Below are positions 1 through 6,818 of a DNA stretch of 15,753 bases, in pieces. Under the pieces are notes generated by a model. That model was given only the letters and a program-made list of their open reading frames with translations, made no database searches and was not told the origin of the DNA. This DNA comes from Flavobacteriaceae bacterium UBA5950 (GTDB taxonomy: Bacteria; Bacteroidota; Bacteroidia; Flavobacteriales; Flavobacteriaceae), in the NCBI GenBank assembly GCA_002430545.1, contig DJCM01000004.1:140256-156008 (forward strand), given 5' to 3'. Numbering within the stretch: position 1 is the stretch's first letter; each line of letters opens with the position of its first letter. Both the position numbers and the translations under genes were made by a program.

Positions 1-562
1 CTGCTTTCTCTTCTTTGTCAGCAGCTGCTTCAGTTGTTGGTGTTTCTTCCTTAACTTCTTCAGTCGCAACATTGTCAACAACCTCCTCAGTCAATTCTTC
101 AGTCGCTTCAGCTGCAACAGCTGTAGGAGCAGCAGCATCAGCTTTTTTCTTACCACCACGACGTCGTGATCGCTTTTTAGCAGGTTTGTTGGTTACATAG
201 GTATCGTTAAAGTCAACAAGTTCAATCATTGCCATTGAGGCATTGTCGCCCATGCGACTTCCAACTTTGATAATTCGTGTGTACCCACCTGGTCGATCTG
301 CAACCTTCTCAGCGATATCTCTAAAAAGTTCACTCACTGCATATTTATTTCGCAAGGCTGAAAAAACGACTCTTCGATTGTGAGTCGTATCACTTTTAGC
401 TTTTGAAATCAGTGGCTCGACAAACTTTTTGAGAGCTTTGGCTTTTGCAACAGTGGTGTTGATGCGCTTGTGCTCAATTAATGAGGATGCCATGTTCGCC
501 ATCATTGCTTTGCGGTGAGATGCTGTTCTCCCCAAATGCGCAATCTTTTTTCCATGTCTCAT
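1..562 (-). CDS. rplQ: 50S ribosomal protein L17 (bL17), partial at 3' end
   Basis: Large-subunit protein L17, which sits near the peptide exit tunnel. The protein begins MRHGKKIAHLGRTASHRKAM, the family N-terminus, and the conserved L17 core runs to about residue 122. The frame stays open to the left window edge (187 codons seen, no stop), while the E. coli protein is only about 127 residues. The extra part has a very basic stretch (about residues 125-140, including KKRSRRRGGKKK) followed by an Ala/Glu/Thr-rich acidic tail of at least 45 residues. Tails on L17 are known in Bacteroidetes as I recall, but this one's true end is off the window. It is the last gene of the alpha block, 21 bases after rpoA, with no clear Shine-Dalgarno. 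The plus-strand reading frame across the tail is a codon-bias shadow. Confidence 0.96.
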   Translation of the reverse strand, partial: MRHGKKIAHLGRTASHRKAMMANMASSLIEHKRINTTVAKAKALKKFVEPLISKAKSDTTHNRRVVFSALRNKYAVSELFRDIAEKVADRPGGYTRIIKVGSRMGDNASMAMIELVDFNDTYVTNKPAKKRSRRRGGKKKADAAAPTAVAAEATEELTEEVVDNVATEEVKEETPTTEAAADKEEKA

Positions 563-583
563 AATACGATTCTTTGCAGGGGG

Positions 584-1576
584 TTAGTCCTTATCTAATT
601 TGTATTTGCTTAAATCCATACCAAAATTTAGTCCTTTAGAAACAACTAAATCCTCGAGTTCTGTCAACGATTTTTTTCCAAAGTTTCTAAACTTCATCAG
701 ATCCGATTTGTTGAATGAAACCAAGTCTCCAAGTGTATCAACCTCAGCAGCTTTCAAGCAGTTTAAAGCGCGAACTGAAAGGTCCATATCAATGAGTTTT
801 GTTTTCAATAACTGTCGCATATGAAGCGATTCTTCGTCATAAACCTCAGCCTGTGCGATTTCATCAGCCTCGAGGGTGATACGCTCATCTGAGAACAGCA
901 TGAAGTGGTGGATCAGAGTCTTCGCAGCTTCTGTCAATGCATCTTTTGGGTGAATAGACCCATCAGTAGCAATTTCGAAAATAAGCTTTTCATAATCTGT
1001 TTTTTGCTCAACCCGAAAGTTTTCGATGCTGTATTTCACGTTCTTGATAGGCGTGTAAACAGAGTCAATAGCAATGGTTCCAATTGGTGCAGAAGCTTTT
1101 TTGTTTTCCTCAGCTGGCACATAACCTCTTCCTTTGTCAATTGTAAACTCGAAGTTGAGGTTAACACTCTTGTCCATATTACAAATCACCAAGTCTGGGT
1201 TGAGTACTTGAAAACCAGAGATGAATTTTTGTAAATCCCCAGCAATAAGTTTTTCTTGATTGGATATCGCAACTCTGACGGTTTCGTCATCAACCGCATC
1301 AATTTGCTGCTTCAATCGCACCTGCTTGAAGTTCAAAATCATTTCTGTAACGTCTTCAACAATACCAGGAAGGGTAGAGAATTCGTGGTCAACTTGATTG
1401 ATGCGCAGAGAAGTAATGGCAAACCCCTCTAGAGAGGATAACATCACTCGACGTAACGCGTTACCAATTGTCAATCCATATCCAGGTTCAAGAGGTCGAA
1501 ACTCGAAAATCCCCTCAAACTCTGTGGATTCAGTCATTATTACTTTGTCGGGCTTTTGAAAATTAAATAATGCCAT
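584..1576 (-). CDS. rpoA: DNA-directed RNA polymerase subunit alpha
   Basis: Alpha subunit of RNA polymerase, 330 residues, a normal length. The N-terminal domain (about 1-235) dimerises and nucleates assembly of beta and beta'; it shows the conserved block RPLEPGYGLTIGNALRRVML (27-46). After a short acidic linker (about 236-253) comes the C-terminal domain (about 254-320), with VRALNCLK at 268-275. R269 lines up with E. coli R265, the residue that contacts UP-element DNA, and the helix-hairpin-helix stretch NFGKKSLTEL is at 298-307. The C-terminus FGMDLSKYKLDKD resembles those of flavobacteria, which supports the taxonomic call. It lies 6 bases after rpsD and has no Shine-Dalgarno (an AT-rich leader). 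Placement between rpsD and rplQ is the usual alpha-operon order. Confidence 0.98.
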   Translation of the reverse strand: MALFNFQKPDKVIMTESTEFEGIFEFRPLEPGYGLTIGNALRRVMLSSLEGFAITSLRINQVDHEFSTLPGIVEDVTEMILNFKQVRLKQQIDAVDDETVRVAISNQEKLIAGDLQKFISGFQVLNPDLVICNMDKSVNLNFEFTIDKGRGYVPAEENKKASAPIGTIAIDSVYTPIKNVKYSIENFRVEQKTDYEKLIFEIATDGSIHPKDALTEAAKTLIHHFMLFSDERITLEADEIAQAEVYDEESLHMRQLLKTKLIDMDLSVRALNCLKAAEVDTLGDLVSFNKSDLMKFRNFGKKSLTELEDLVVSKGLNFGMDLSKYKLDKD

Positions 1577-1582
1577 TCTAAT

Positions 1583-2188
1583 TTATTTTGAATAAAGTTC
1601 TACAATCAATTGTTCTTTTATGTTTTCTGTTATTTGCTCTCGCGTAGGAACAGAAACCATGGTACCCTCTAAAGTGGCTTCATTGAATGATAGCCATTCT
1701 TGTACGGAATTCGGTTGAGCAACCGCGCGTTCCACAACATCTAGTGATTTTGATTTTTCGCGAACACCTACAACGTCGCCTTCTTTAACAGTTGTTGACG
1801 CGATATTGTTGACCAATCCGTTTAGGGTAATGTGTCGGTGGCTTACCAATTGTCGCGCTGCACTTCTAGTGGGTGCTAATCCCAGTCGAAAAACGATGTT
1901 GTCTAAACGAGATTCACATAGCTGAAGTAACACCTCACCTGTGACACCTTTGCTTCGGCTTGCACGATTAAACAAGTTTCTGAACTGACGTTCTAAAATC
2001 CCATACGTGAATTTTGCTTTTTGTTTCTCCATCAGCTGAATAGCATATTCAGACTTTTTTGGGCGACGGCGATTATTTCCGTGTTGCCCTGGCGGATAAT
2101 TTCTTTTTTCGAAAGATTTATCCTCTCCGAAGATGGCTTCGCCAAACTTCCGAGCTATTTTTGTTTTTGGACCAGTATATCTTGCCAT
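1583..2188 (-). CDS. rpsD: 30S ribosomal protein S4 (uS4)
   Basis: Primary 16S rRNA-binding protein that starts assembly of the 30S body, 201 residues. The N-terminus MARYTGPKTKIARKFGEAIF and the segment YPPGQHG (31-37) are typical. The S4 RNA-binding domain spans about 92-155 (RLDNIVFRLG, then the SHRHITLNG loop at 116-124). There is no N-terminal Cys cluster, so this is the zinc-free form. In many bacteria S4 also represses translation of its own operon. Here the gene is preceded by the longest spacer in the cluster (70 bases, annotated separately), which could be an autoregulatory site; that is inference. The 20 bases before the ATG are AT-rich, with no Shine-Dalgarno. rpoA follows after 6 bases. 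Confidence 0.98.
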   Translation of the reverse strand: MARYTGPKTKIARKFGEAIFGEDKSFEKRNYPPGQHGNNRRRPKKSEYAIQLMEKQKAKFTYGILERQFRNLFNRASRSKGVTGEVLLQLCESRLDNIVFRLGLAPTRSAARQLVSHRHITLNGLVNNIASTTVKEGDVVGVREKSKSLDVVERAVAQPNSVQEWLSFNEATLEGTMVSVPTREQITENIKEQLIVELYSK

Positions 2189-2258
2189 AGTTTATATTTA
2201 GTGAAGGGGAATGAGAATTAAGGTCTATCCTTCGTCAAACAAATTCCCTCCTTATTAT
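2189..2258 (-). promoter_or_regulatory. Structured rpsK-rpsD spacer, candidate S4 leader RNA
   Basis: This 70-base gap is the longest in the cluster. On the transcribed strand it starts with AAGGAGGGAAT (2253-2243), a perfect anti-16S match with no gene start after it. GGGAAT (2248-2243) can pair with ATTCCC (2212-2207); with a bulged A at 2249 the stem extends by three more pairs (2252-2250 with 2206-2204). Inside the loop AAGG (2232-2229) can pair with CCTT (2223-2220) around a five-base loop. The last 18 bases before the rpsD ATG are unpaired and AT-rich. No T-run follows, so it is not a terminator. The position directly before rpsD fits an S4-binding autoregulatory leader. I recall that such leaders have been proposed for Bacteroidetes, but could not check. 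Stems were found by eye, without energy calculation. Confidence 0.5.
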
Positions 2259-2642
2259 TTATACTCTTCTTCTTTTCGGTGGTCTACATCCGTTGTGAGG
2301 AAGTGGTGTAACATCAACGATTTCAGTTACCTCAATTCCCAAATTGTGAATGGTTCGAATGGCAGATTCGCGACCATTTCCTGGACCTTTCACAAATACT
2401 TTTACTTTACGCAAGCCCGCCTCCAAAGCAACCTTACCGGCATCCTCTGCAGCAAGCTGAGCTGCGTAAGGCGTATTCTTTTTCGAACCTCTAAAGCCCA
2501 TTTTACCTGCTGATGACCAAGAAATTACTTCACCTTTGGTATTGGTAAGAGATATGATAATGTTGTTGAATGAAGCAGTAACGTGTGCTTCTCCAAATGA
2601 CTCCACAACAACTTTTCTTTTTTTAGAACTCGTCTTCGCCAT
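2259..2642 (-). CDS. rpsK: 30S ribosomal protein S11 (uS11)
   Basis: Small-subunit platform protein, 127 residues, close to the usual 125-130. It helps form the mRNA exit-side cleft with S7 and S18. Family marks are GEAHVTASFNN (17-27), SWSSAGKMGFRGSKKNTPYA (about 41-60), and the C-terminal HNGCRPPKRRRV, a near-invariant basic end. The N-terminus MAKTSSKKRKVVVESFG is the short form typical of Bacteroidetes rather than the longer proteobacterial one. The gene begins 10 bases after rpsM with no Shine-Dalgarno and ends at the structured spacer before rpsD, so it is the last gene read before that possible control point. Confidence 0.98.
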   Translation of the reverse strand: MAKTSSKKRKVVVESFGEAHVTASFNNIIISLTNTKGEVISWSSAGKMGFRGSKKNTPYAAQLAAEDAGKVALEAGLRKVKVFVKGPGNGRESAIRTIHNLGIEVTEIVDVTPLPHNGCRPPKRRRV

Positions 2643-2652
2643 AGATCAATGA

Positions 2653-3027
2653 TTATTTGGTTACTTTCTTTTTGTTTGCAACAGTCTTACGTTTTCCTTT
2701 TCGTGTTCTAGAGTTATTTTTTGTTCTCTGTCCACGTAGAGGAAGACCAACTCTGTGGCGAATTCCTCTGAATGAGCCGATGTCCATTAATCGCTTAATA
2801 CTCAACTGTATTTCCGATCGAAGTTCTCCTTCAATGGTAAATGCAGAAACGGCGTCACGAATTCTTCCGATTTCGTCATCATTCCAATCCGAAACTTTTT
2901 TGTTGACATCCACCCCAGCTTTTTCTAGTATCAGTTGTGCTCTACTTTTTCCTATACCAAAAATATAGGTCAAGGCGATTTCACCTCGTTTTTGTTTTGG
3001 AATATCTACTCCTGAAATTCTTGCCAT
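2653..3027 (-). CDS. rpsM: 30S ribosomal protein S13 (uS13)
   Basis: Small-subunit head protein that bridges to the 50S subunit and touches P-site tRNA through its basic tail; 124 residues. It begins MARISGVDIPKQKRGEIALT. The helix-hairpin-helix glycines are at 24-26 (FGIGKSRAQ). The strongly conserved GLPLRGQRTKNNSRTRKGK is at 94-112, and the C-terminal tail is Lys-rich. It follows rpmJ by only 2 bases. A short AAGG from the last codons of rpmJ lies 6 bases before the ATG, giving at best a weak ribosome-binding match. It is the first gene of the classical alpha block; no E. coli-like S4 pseudoknot leader can fit before it because the spacer is only 2 bases. Confidence 0.98.
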   Translation of the reverse strand: MARISGVDIPKQKRGEIALTYIFGIGKSRAQLILEKAGVDVNKKVSDWNDDEIGRIRDAVSAFTIEGELRSEIQLSIKRLMDIGSFRGIRHRVGLPLRGQRTKNNSRTRKGKRKTVANKKKVTK

Positions 3028-3029
3028 AA

Positions 3030-3146
3030 TTAACCTTGTCTTTGTTTAAATCGTGGATTCTTCTTGTTAATGACATACAAGCGGCCTTTGCGACGTACAA
3101 TCTTGCAATCTGCGCTTCTTTTCTTTAATGATGCTCTTACTTTCAT
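3030..3146 (-). CDS. rpmJ: 50S ribosomal protein L36 (bL36), zinc-free form
   Basis: This 38-residue protein was found by translating the gap between infA and rpsM. It starts MKVRASLKKRSADCKIVRRK and ends NPRFKQRQG, both clear L36 signatures. L36 is the smallest 50S protein and stabilises 23S rRNA near the peptidyl-transferase side of the subunit. The classic zinc ribbon uses Cys11, Cys14, Cys27 and His33. Here those positions are Ser11, Cys14, Asn27 and Phe33, so only one ligand remains and zinc cannot be bound in the usual way. It sits 2 bases from both neighbours (infA upstream, rpsM downstream), leaving no room for separate control signals, and the ATG has no Shine-Dalgarno. Confidence 0.97.
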   Translation of the reverse strand: MKVRASLKKRSADCKIVRRKGRLYVINKKNPRFKQRQG

Positions 3147-3148
3147 AA

Positions 3149-3364
3149 TTAGTATCTATATGTAATCCGTGCCTTTGTCAAGTCATACGGACTCATTTCA
3201 AGTTTTACTTTATCTCCTGGCAACAGCTTGATATAATACATACGCATTTTACCAGAAATGTGTGCCGTAACAACGTGTCCGTTTTCCAATTCTACACGAA
3301 ACATGGCGTTGGATAACGCCTCAATAATCTGTCCATCTTGCTCTATCGCAGGTTGCTTTGCCAT
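3149..3364 (-). CDS. infA: Translation initiation factor IF-1
   Basis: Single OB-fold factor, 71 residues, that occupies the 30S A site during initiation and works with IF-2 and IF-3. The core is almost identical to other bacterial IF-1 proteins: MFRVELENGHVVTAHISGKM (about 21-40), LPGDKVKLEMSPYDLTKARI, ending TYRY. It begins 2 bases after the secY stop. The last codons of secY supply AAGGA five bases before the ATG, one of the few Shine-Dalgarno-like matches in the cluster. Placement after secY and before rpmJ, with no adk or map gene between, is a compact arrangement. Confidence 0.98.
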   Translation of the reverse strand: MAKQPAIEQDGQIIEALSNAMFRVELENGHVVTAHISGKMRMYYIKLLPGDKVKLEMSPYDLTKARITYRY

Positions 3365-3366
3365 GA

Positions 3367-4710
3367 TTATCCTTTTCTTTTATTTCCCGTTGTCATCAAG
3401 CCGTCGTAATGACGGTTAAGCAAGTATGCATTGACTTGCTGAATCGTATCGATAGCAACTCCAACCATAATCAATAGTGAAGTTCCTCCGTAAAAAAGAG
3501 CCCAACCTTGTTGTAAGCCCAATAATTGGTATGCAACAGCGGGTAAAACAGCTATTGCTGCCAAAAACAACGACCCTGGAAAAGTAATGTGTGACATCAC
3601 TCGATCCAAAAAGTCGGCTGTTTCGCCTCCTGGGCGTATCCCTGGAATAAATCCACCATTTCGTTTTAGGTCATCTGCCATTTTGTTTGTTGGAACTGTA
3701 ATTGCAGTATAGAAATACGTAAATACTATGATCAATACCCCAAACAAAACGTTATACCAAAGGCCAAAGATATCTGAAAACGATGCTTGCATCCATTGAC
3801 CTACTGCATTGTTGCCGATTGCCTGACCAAGGTATGCTGGTGCAAACATGATCGCTTGTGCAAAGATGATGGGCATTACTCCAGAAGCATTGAGCTTTAG
3901 AGGTATATATTGACGTGCACTCCCTTGGTTTTTTGCATAACCCCCAGCTGCTGTACGACGAGCATACTGAACGGGAATTTGACGAACTGCGAGAACTAAA
4001 AGGACACACAATCCGTTGACGATGATCCAAATGACTAACTCAACCAAGATCATGATAAGACCTCCGTTGTTTTCAGTCACTCGTGATACAAATTCTTGTA
4101 CAAATGACAGTGGCATGGTCGCGATGATACCCACTGTAATCAGTAAGGATATACCATTTCCAATTCCCTTATCTGTAATTTTCTCACCCAGCCACATCGC
4201 GAATATGGTACCTGTTACCAATATGATAATTGAAGTAATAATGAAGGTAGGACCTTTTCCAAGAAGGAATGCAGAATCAGGCACTCCAAGAGCACCCAAC
4301 CCATATAAATATGCTGGTGCTTGTACAACACAGATGGCAATGGTTAACCAACGTGTGATTTGGTTGATTGTTCTACGACCACTTTCACCTTCTTTTTGCA
4401 ATTTCTGAAGATAAGGAACAGCGATTCCCATCAACTGTACAACAATAGAAGCAGAGATGTATGGCATAATCCCAAGGGCAAATACAGATGCATTGGCAAA
4501 TGCACCGCCTGTAAAAGCGTTTAAAATCCCTAAAAGACCCCCACCATCGGTACGATTGGCGAGTTCGGAAAGCTGAACTGAATCAATACCAGGAAGTACA
4601 ACTTGAGCACCTACACGATAAACAAGTAATAAACCCAAAGTGAGACCCACACGGTTTCTCAGCTCTTCAATTTTCCAGATATTCTTTATTGCTTCTAAAA
4701 ATTGTCTCAT
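3367..4710 (-). CDS. secY: Protein translocase subunit SecY
   Basis: Central pore subunit of the Sec protein-export channel in the inner membrane, 447 residues. Hydrophobic segments along the whole length fit the usual ten membrane helices. Early family signatures include VGAQVVLPGID and the plug/TM2 region FALGIMPYISASIVVQLM. The cytoplasmic loop region has RRTAAGGYAKNQGSARQYIP, which corresponds to the ribosome/SecA-binding loop, and GIRPGGETADFLDRV lies before the last helices. An in-frame TTG two codons upstream would give M-I-M-R, but the ATG at 4710 gives MRQFLEAIKNIWK, the expected SecY start, and leaves 6 bases after the rplO stop. The plus-strand frame opposite it at 4016-4408 is a shadow. 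Confidence 0.98.
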   Translation of the reverse strand: MRQFLEAIKNIWKIEELRNRVGLTLGLLLVYRVGAQVVLPGIDSVQLSELANRTDGGGLLGILNAFTGGAFANASVFALGIMPYISASIVVQLMGIAVPYLQKLQKEGESGRRTINQITRWLTIAICVVQAPAYLYGLGALGVPDSAFLLGKGPTFIITSIIILVTGTIFAMWLGEKITDKGIGNGISLLITVGIIATMPLSFVQEFVSRVTENNGGLIMILVELVIWIIVNGLCVLLVLAVRQIPVQYARRTAAGGYAKNQGSARQYIPLKLNASGVMPIIFAQAIMFAPAYLGQAIGNNAVGQWMQASFSDIFGLWYNVLFGVLIIVFTYFYTAITVPTNKMADDLKRNGGFIPGIRPGGETADFLDRVMSHITFPGSLFLAAIAVLPAVAYQLLGLQQGWALFYGGTSLLIMVGVAIDTIQQVNAYLLNRHYDGLMTTGNKRKG

Positions 4711-4716
4711 AATCAA

Positions 4717-5169
4717 TTAAGCATCAATAGCTTCTCCACCTGCAGCTTCAATTGCTGCTTTGGCAGATGCTGTGAATTTGTGCGCTGTTATCTTCAATGC
4801 TGCTGATAATTTTCCTCGACCTAGAATCTTGACTAAATCATTTTTTCCTGCGAGTCTTAGATCAACAAATTGAGTAAGCGCAATTTCTTTTTTAACTTTT
4901 TTATCGTCTACCAATTGCTGCAAGGTATCTATGTTAATACCTTGATATTCTTTGCGATTGATATTGGTGAATCCAAATTTGGGAACACGACGTTGCAAAG
5001 GCATTTGACCTCCTTCAAAACCAATTTTTTTGGAGTAACCTGAACGAGACTTTGCTCCCTTGTGACCACGTGTTGCTGTTCCACCAGTTCCTGAACCTTG
5101 TCCACGACCTAGTCTTTTGTTAGCAGATTTTACAGCTCCCATTGCGGGTTTTAAATTTCCTAATTCCAT
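4717..5169 (-). CDS. rplO: 50S ribosomal protein L15 (uL15)
   Basis: Late-assembly large-subunit protein, 150 residues, a normal length. The N-terminal third is a glycine-rich, basic extension that threads into 23S rRNA: KRLGRGQGSGTGGTATRGHK (18-37). This is followed by the signature FEGGQMPLQRRVPKFGF (about 51-67). The C-terminal globular part ends KAAIEAAGGEAIDA. It begins 3 bases after rpmD and is followed by secY, the standard spc order. The codons for EGGQM spell an internal GAAGGAGG five bases ahead of an in-frame ATG; this is a by-product of conserved residues and I do not count it as a start. Confidence 0.97.
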   Translation of the reverse strand: MELGNLKPAMGAVKSANKRLGRGQGSGTGGTATRGHKGAKSRSGYSKKIGFEGGQMPLQRRVPKFGFTNINRKEYQGINIDTLQQLVDDKKVKKEIALTQFVDLRLAGKNDLVKILGRGKLSAALKITAHKFTASAKAAIEAAGGEAIDA

Positions 5170-5172
5170 GAC

Positions 5173-5352
5173 TTATAATTGTTCTACTGAAACAAGGTGT
5201 TTCACTTTTTCTATCATTCCTAAAACAGCAGCAGAATCATCATGCTCTACAGACTGACCAATGTTTTTCAAACCCAATGCTTTTAGGGTTCGCTTTTGGT
5301 CTTCTGGTCGCTTAATGTTGCTACGTGTTTGTGTTACTTTAATTTTTCCCAT
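5173..5352 (-). CDS. rpmD: 50S ribosomal protein L30 (uL30)
   Basis: Small large-subunit protein of 59 residues, the usual bacterial length. It starts MGKIKVTQTRSNIKRPEDQK and has the family core LKALGLKNIGQSVEHDD. The frame is open further upstream inside rpsE, where an earlier ATG would add 29 residues unlike any L30; the ATG at 5352, four bases after the rpsE stop, matches family N-termini and was chosen. It ends 3 bases before rplO. The bases before the ATG contain only a GGA and no useful Shine-Dalgarno, so the tight spacing suggests coupled translation with rpsE. Confidence 0.96.
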   Translation of the reverse strand: MGKIKVTQTRSNIKRPEDQKRTLKALGLKNIGQSVEHDDSAAVLGMIEKVKHLVSVEQL

Positions 5353-5356
5353 GATG

Positions 5357-5881
5357 CTATCCGTTATAAACTTTTTCAAGAGAAATCCCTCGTTGTTTGG
5401 CAATAACATTTGCATTACGCAATTGTAATAGCGCATCAAAAGTAGCCTTCACAACGTTGTGAGGGTTGGAAGAACCTTGCGATTTTGAAAGTACATCCTG
5501 TACCCCAACTGCTTCTAGTACTGCGCGTACTGCACCACCAGCAATTACTCCAGTACCCGCTGATGCAGGTTGCAAGTAAACTCTGGCACCACCAAACTTA
5601 CCTTTTTGTTGGTGAGGAAGTGTTCCTTTATGAACTGGTATGCGTACCAAATTTTTCTTGGCGTCTTCAACAGCTTTTGCGATTGCTTCGCTCACCTCTT
5701 TTGACTTTCCAAGTCCATGTCCAACAACACCATTTTCATCGCCAACGACAACAATAGCAGAAAACCCAAACGTACGACCACCTTTGGTTACTTTTGTCAC
5801 ACGCTGGACGCCAACAAGACGGTCTTTGAGTTCCAGTCCACCTGGCTTGACTAATTCTATATTTTTATAGTTTTGATACAT
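5357..5881 (-). CDS. rpsE: 30S ribosomal protein S5 (uS5)
   Basis: Small-subunit protein of 174 residues near the mRNA entry channel and the decoding region; it affects translational accuracy. The N-terminal double-stranded-RNA-binding-like half covers about 16-85, with RLVGVQRVTKVTKGGRTFGF (21-40) and HGLGKSKEVSEAI (55-67). The C-terminal half includes GARVYLQPASAGTGVIAGGA (98-117), the conserved segment where spectinomycin- and ram-type changes lie nearby in other species. The ending ISLEKVYNG is Bacteroidetes-like. It starts 7 bases after rplR, in AT-rich DNA with no Shine-Dalgarno. Confidence 0.98.
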   Translation of the reverse strand: MYQNYKNIELVKPGGLELKDRLVGVQRVTKVTKGGRTFGFSAIVVVGDENGVVGHGLGKSKEVSEAIAKAVEDAKKNLVRIPVHKGTLPHQQKGKFGGARVYLQPASAGTGVIAGGAVRAVLEAVGVQDVLSKSQGSSNPHNVVKATFDALLQLRNANVIAKQRGISLEKVYNG

Positions 5882-5888
5882 AATTCAA

Positions 5889-6245
5889 TTAAAATTTTAA
5901 TCCCCCCTCACGAGCACCTTCGGCAAGTGATTTCACTCGACCGTGGTAGAGATATCCACCTCGATCAAATCTAATTTTTGTTACACCCGCAGCCAATGCT
6001 TTCTCAGCTATGTGTTTTCCAACCAAACCAGCTTGTTCGGTTTTGGATGATCCTTTTCCAGTCAAATCACTATCACGAGATGATGCAGAAGCCAGCGTTT
6101 CTCCAGTTTCATCATTGATGATTTGTGCATAAATCTCTTTATTACTTCTAAAAACAGACATACGCGGCTGGTCAGACGTGCCAGAAACGGTAGCTTTCAA
6201 GCGACGCTTGATGCGAAATCTTCGTTGTGTTTTCGTTTGCTTCAT
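5889..6245 (-). CDS. rplR: 50S ribosomal protein L18 (uL18)
   Basis: 5S rRNA-binding protein of the central protuberance, 118 residues, working with L5. The basic N-terminus MKQTKTQRRFRIKRRLKATV is followed by the conserved SGTSDQPRMSVFRSNKEIYAQ and the ending FDRGGYLYHGRVKSLAEGAREGGLKF. The reading frame is open for 18 codons more, back into rplF, but only the ATG at 6245 gives a family-like start and it lies 10 bases after the rplF stop. Leader sequence TAATAGTAAAGTT before the ATG has no Shine-Dalgarno. Confidence 0.97.
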   Translation of the reverse strand: MKQTKTQRRFRIKRRLKATVSGTSDQPRMSVFRSNKEIYAQIINDETGETLASASSRDSDLTGKGSSKTEQAGLVGKHIAEKALAAGVTKIRFDRGGYLYHGRVKSLAEGAREGGLKF

Positions 6246-6255
6246 AACTTTACTA

Positions 6256-6798
6256 TTATGCAGACTTACCTGCTTTTCTACGAATTTGTTCTCCAACAAA
6301 TTTGATTCCTTTTCCTTTGTAAGGCTCTGGCTTGCGGAAAGATCGAATCTTGGCAGTCACAGCTCCTAACAATTGTTTGTCATGGGAGGAGAGTTTCACA
6401 ATTGGGTTTTTACCTTTCTCAGAAATTGTTTCCACTTTCACTTCACTGGGAATCTCAAAAACAATGTTGTGAGAAAAGCCAAGTGCAAGATCAAGCTTTT
6501 GGCCTTGATTAGATGCACGATATCCAACACCAACGAGTTCCAACTCTTTGGTAAAGCCTTTGGAAACGCCCTCAACCATATTGTTGACCAACGACCGATA
6601 CAAACCATGCTTTGCTTTGTGCGGCTTTGCTTCAGATGGTCTACTGACTTTCAATGTTGAATCTTCTTGGGTAAATGAAACTGAATCATATGGCTGACTT
6701 AGCTCTCCCAACTTTCCTTTAACGGTAATGACGTCAGATTGAATATCAACCACTACCCCTTCTGGAATTGTTATCGGATTGTTACCTATTCGTGACAT
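6256..6798 (-). CDS. rplF: 50S ribosomal protein L6 (uL6)
   Basis: Large-subunit protein at the base of the stalk near the GTPase-associated centre, 180 residues. It begins MSRIGNNPITIPEGV and holds two related alpha/beta domains (about 1-80 and 83-175), the known internal duplication of the L6 family. The second carries LELVGVGYRA (86-95) and the near-invariant EPYKGKGIKF (158-167), which binds 23S rRNA helix 97. It starts 20 bases after rpsH in a spacer that is almost all A and T, with a run of six A residues and no Shine-Dalgarno. Confidence 0.98.
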   Translation of the reverse strand: MSRIGNNPITIPEGVVVDIQSDVITVKGKLGELSQPYDSVSFTQEDSTLKVSRPSEAKPHKAKHGLYRSLVNNMVEGVSKGFTKELELVGVGYRASNQGQKLDLALGFSHNIVFEIPSEVKVETISEKGKNPIVKLSSHDKQLLGAVTAKIRSFRKPEPYKGKGIKFVGEQIRRKAGKSA

Positions 6799-6818
6799 AT
6801 ATACTTTTTTACTGTTTT

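Noticed and set aside
15..200. Ser/Ala-rich plus-strand frame at the left edge
   Set aside because: It is the complement of the GCT/GAA-rich codons of the L17 tail, a composition shadow.
2210..2218. Nine-base string ATTCTCATT shared by the rpsD and rplC spacers (second copy 13458-13450)
   Set aside because: Short and AT-rich, and it takes part in different pairings in the two places. A chance match is plausible.
2225..2242. Five-codon reading frame starting with TTG just after AAGGAGG in the rpsK-rpsD spacer
   Set aside because: The start is non-ATG and the frame too short to judge; nothing supports it beyond spacing. Kept only as a possibility under the spacer finding.
4016..4408. 130-residue plus-strand reading frame opposite secY
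   Set aside because: Fully antisense to a strongly conserved gene, no recognisable protein family, and no start signal. The same holds for all other plus-strand frames, for example 905-1234, 8721-9083 and 10455-10805.
5002..5015. GAAGGAGG followed five bases later by an in-frame ATG inside rplO
   Set aside because: It encodes the invariant EGGQM residues of L15, so the SD-like string is explained by protein conservation. A shortened L15 from here would lack the RNA-binding arm.
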